From Chionis minor (Eukaryota; Chordata; Aves; Charadriiformes; Chionididae): a DNA stretch of 64,000 nt. Within the stretch, counting starts at the first letter, position 1. Each line of letters starts with the position of its first letter. The DNA lies in NCBI GenBank assembly GCA_013398295.1, contig VZSF01000873.1, positions 744,001 through 808,000 of the forward strand, in the 5' to 3' direction. The notes beneath the pieces are model-generated. The model made no database searches. It worked only from the letters and a program-made list of their open reading frames with translations, and had not been told where the DNA came from. The translations under genes and the position numbers were made by a program. This document shows, piece after piece, positions 60,873 through 64,000 of the stretch.

Positions 60873-61411
60873 TTACAGGAGAATACATCTAACAAAGCAA
60901 GAAGTGCTCAGACTTAAGAGACACCTGGCAGCAGAGGAAAATGCTTCTGTGCTATAAACCAAACATTGATGCTTCTGCTCCAATGTGCACCTGTTACTTT
61001 TTATTCTTGAGGGCCCATAGTTACAAGGTCCCCTCTCAGAAATAATAATTGGTGAAATAACAAAAGGGTTGTTTTCTACAGCATCTTGTGCCAGTATTTC
61101 TTCTTCCACAATTTCATTTTTAGTGGACAATTGGATCTGAATACAGTGATGAACAGCAGGATGCTCTATGTCCATCACACACTGCAGCTCTGACAGACCA
61201 GCAACGAACTGCATAGTCTGTACACCTCTCCCTGCTTTTGCTCAGTGAAATCAGAATATTTTAAGCTTTCTGAAGTATATGTTGGATAACAGTGATTTGC
61301 CTTTAAATTAACTAGTCGGAATACTACCCTTTTCATGCAGGAACTGTTGGGTGCCTCACCTCTCCGGTCACACACTGGATGCTGGATGGTGTAGTAAAGG
61401 AAAGAGATCAA
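60873..61411. other. Region with two overlapping minus-strand open frames, unidentified
   Basis: Minus frames 61175..61411 (78 codons) and 60873..61214 (113 codons) overlap in different phases. The second starts within 40 bp of the first's end, as a frameshifted old coding sequence would. The 113-codon frame is acidic in its middle (NEIVEEEILAQDAVENNPFV) and reads like real protein, but I recognise no family. Chance is quite possible. Confidence 0.25.
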
Positions 61412-63920
61412 CTAAGGAATTTTGCCAGACATTTTTCTTCTTAAAAGATTAGAGGGTATCTTGGCTTATTACATGACAAAATGACCTCAGAAATACAGGA
61501 CTGTCATCTCAGCTTTTGACAGTGACTCCCAGAAATGTCTGTGTGGCTTTTTTCATATATTACAAGTAATGTGGACCTTCGGGTCTAAAAGTAGAAGGGA
61601 TTTCAAGGTGGAAACATGCTCATGCTCTTAGTAGCACACACGCAACAATTCTCATGATTTTGGGGTGGCCAGATTGACACATTCCTAAGTGTGATCCTTT
61701 TTTGACTAACATGCTTAGTAGGTGTTAGTCAGGACTGCCACCTGACAGATGGCCCACTTCTAGCCAGGCACCATTTCCAGGCAGAAACCCAGAAGCCTTA
61801 ATATTTCTGGGACTGGTCACTTGAGAAGTCATACCAACATTGCATTAAAGCATTGCATAGTCAGAACTACAGGCATTCAAGCACCTGAAGTCCTCATGAG
61901 CTCCAGTACCATCCAGCAAGAAAGCCAGCAGCTACCTGCTCTTGGCATAGGCCATCTCAGTTCCAGCTGAAGCCCTGGAGCAAGTGAAATGACCCCAGAG
62001 TAAGCCCAGATCTGGCCAACCACAAGAGGGAGACAGGCTTACATGCCTGGCCAACACTAGCCTTTCCTGCCAGGGGGAAGTTTCAGGAGGTTCAGGTGTG
62101 AACTTAGTTGATTGCAAATTTGTGACAGGGTGCAGAAAAGCATGTCATGGCAGCAGGTCCCACAGCCTGCTTGCTGCCTCCAGCCTCTTCTTACAAGCTA
62201 TGTAAGAACTTGTCCAAAGGACATGGAGGCCATAGAGACGTTGCCTGCTTTCCCTGGACCCAGCTTGGAAGGTATTTTTTTCCATCAAGCTGCAGGACAG
62301 GCTGACTACATTGGAATTATCAGGCAAAGCTGGATTTGTTGGTCTTATCTGCTGGCTGTCTCAGGTTTTTCTTGACTGAAGGAGTGGGACTCGTGGGGCA
62401 AGAGAGGCAACAAAGGCAGGCTGTTGGGACATTCAAGCACCACAAGGATGAGTGTGGCATAAAGGCCGAAATAGATCAGATTAGATAAAACAGGCCAGAT
62501 CACAGACTGTTAAAGAAAAGAGAGGATCTGAGGCAGGTCTGGGAAAACAGTCTAGAAAAAAACTAGTTCCAGACCAGCTATGCTCTGTCTGCTCAGAAAA
62601 GTATTTCACAGGGAAGGAAATTGCCTTGCAATTGTCTTAAATGCATGAAGAATGAGCAGGTCACAGATGAGCCTTTAGAAAATGCTTTAGACAGGATGAG
62701 CTGAAGACAAACAAATGTAGACAAACCTGAAGTCTGACACCCAAATACCTCTCCCTTTCTCATCACCAAGCTTTCAATGAACTAGGGAATGGACCCAAAT
62801 ACTATGGCTGCTTCATCAAACCCATGTTTACAACACCTTAAACTCCAGTTTCCCTAGCAGGATATAACCCACTCTCACTATTAATCACCTGGACCCTGAA
62901 TTTGGGGAATATTTTAGACACGTTCAAACTTTGTGATCCAAGTCCAGGTCTCACTATAACAAAAATTCAATGTTTTCAAATGTTTTTACCACCGGAAAAC
63001 AGAAAGATCCAACAATTGAATCAACGTGAAAAATATTTCTTCCTTCATAACAGCAACAAGCCAATTGGATTGTCTGTTCTACCCCTGGTATTAAATTAAG
63101 AAAATGAAGTTTCTTTTTCGATAAAGCAGGAAGCAAAGGCATTAATATTTCAGTGAGATACAGCTGGCATTTTGTTTGACTTTACAGTTTCTTTTCTCCT
63201 TTCTTTTTGAGAGGCACAGAAGTTTTAGGGATGAAGAAAATCAAGCCTCACTTCCTTTAACAGAAGTGCCATAGACTACCACCCGGATTCTTCTTAAGGA
63301 GCAAAGTAACCTGTATCTGGTTACAGCATATCTTCCATGGAGATGTACAGACCTGAAGTTGAAGATGAAGGTGGTGCGAAGTGGCACCTGCCTAGTCCAT
63401 CGTTAGAAGAACTCATGGTTCTTGATGTCCCTCCAGCTCAGCAAGGCTGAAAGACTGGTGGGAGGACAGAAACAGCTGTATCTCACATATGAAAATGACA
63501 CCTGTAGTTGGAGAAAGCAGCTTCTAGGAGACACTGCAGCAGCAGCCCTGTGTATTTCCTTAAGTGAAGATCTTACGTGTGTTTTTTTTAAAATTGTGAC
63601 ACAGGGGTTTTCCTAAAGCCGATTCAAACATTGAAGTCTCAGCTCTGGATGAGGTTGCATTTTTACACCTGGCTTGGCAAGCAGGTGTCATCTTTTTTTA
63701 TTGGTCTCATGACACTTAATCAATGCCTTTGTCACCTGCAGATTAAGCTAGTGCAATACATCATAAAAGGCTGTTAAATTCAGTCATCATTCAGAAACAT
63801 CTTTTAGCACCTGATACTGACATCAGGCCTTGTTTCACACGAGGAGCGCATTGCATAGTCATAGTCTGAGGACAGTCTCAGTTTCTGGTGGTTCCTAGGC
63901 TAAAATGGCAGTCCAGTGCA
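61412..63920. other. Unique non-coding DNA
   Basis: I see no gene or recognisable repeat. Frames at 62112..62375 and 62145..62327 oppose each other and have no domain. Confidence 0.5.
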
Positions 63921-63955
63921 TTGACACATAAGCTCCTAAGTGATTTGGGACACGG
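63921..63955. mobile_element. Possible scrap of an ancient dispersed repeat
   Basis: The word AAGCTCCTAAGTGATTTGGG resembles the TTAGGCTCCTAAGTCACTT-type core of the old palindromic element suspected at 24089..24215. It is very short and uncertain. Confidence 0.25.
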
Positions 63956-64000
63956 CTACCAAAGAACTTGCCCTCTCTAAACTTCATTTGCTGCTGTAAT
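63956..64000. other. End of window
   Basis: Nothing is recognised in the last bases. Confidence 0.5.

Noticed and set aside
1..64000. Endogenous retrovirus or LTR elements
   Set aside because: I looked for paired long direct repeats with TG...CA ends, primer-binding sites and gag/pol/env motifs and saw none; the only reverse-transcriptase motifs belong to CR1.

Overview
This 64 kb window looks like vertebrate, almost certainly avian, nuclear DNA. The main evidence is several CR1 LINE fragments carrying the octamer tail typical of birds (ATTCTATG/ATTCTGTG units), in an otherwise repeat-poor, AT-leaning background with scattered microsatellites and homopolymer tracts. There is no bacterial-type gene density, operon, ribosome-binding pattern or CRISPR array. 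The species cannot be named from this evidence.

I found no convincing intact protein-coding gene and no RNA gene. The longest open frame (160 codons, 39022..39504, minus) is the reverse-transcriptase remnant of a CR1 element. Other frames of 100-157 codons have no recognisable domains and are about what chance gives in 64 kb. The window is best read as intergenic (or deep intronic) DNA.

Layout. 1-9 kb: mostly unique AT-rich sequence with one probable old DNA-transposon remnant (1560..1800). 9.3-9.8 kb: young CR1, minus. 10-12.7 kb: a GATA-motif cluster and an old CR1 scrap. 12.8-23 kb: largely unique, with a perfect homeodomain-type inverted repeat at 20.6 kb and a diverged pair of 48-bp direct repeats at 20.2 and 21.2 kb. 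23-24.2 kb: GC-rich DNA around a CR1 of a second subfamily. 25.4-26.2 kb: a GT-rich possible G-quadruplex and a young CR1, plus strand. 28.7-30.3 kb: a TTTTA microsatellite and an AT-rich stretch with a duplicated TAATTA-bearing unit. 33.6-35.1 kb: a candidate exon-like frame and a decayed pogo/Tigger-type transposase, both on the minus strand. 38.5-41.4 kb: a cluster of three CR1 fragments, the first preserving the RT core. 42.4-42.9 kb: a CpG-rich stretch, a G-run and a 66-base assembly gap. 43-64 kb: mostly unique sequence with one Z-DNA-prone tract, one perfect hairpin and a possible ancient repeat at the very end.

The most interesting item is the Tigger-like transposase pseudogene. Its order of conserved blocks is clear, yet all three catalytic aspartate positions are lost and a central block is deleted. 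DNA transposons of this kind are uncommon in birds. I did not find a previously undescribed biological system here. The remaining points of interest are possible regulatory DNA and the unresolved CpG island/gap.
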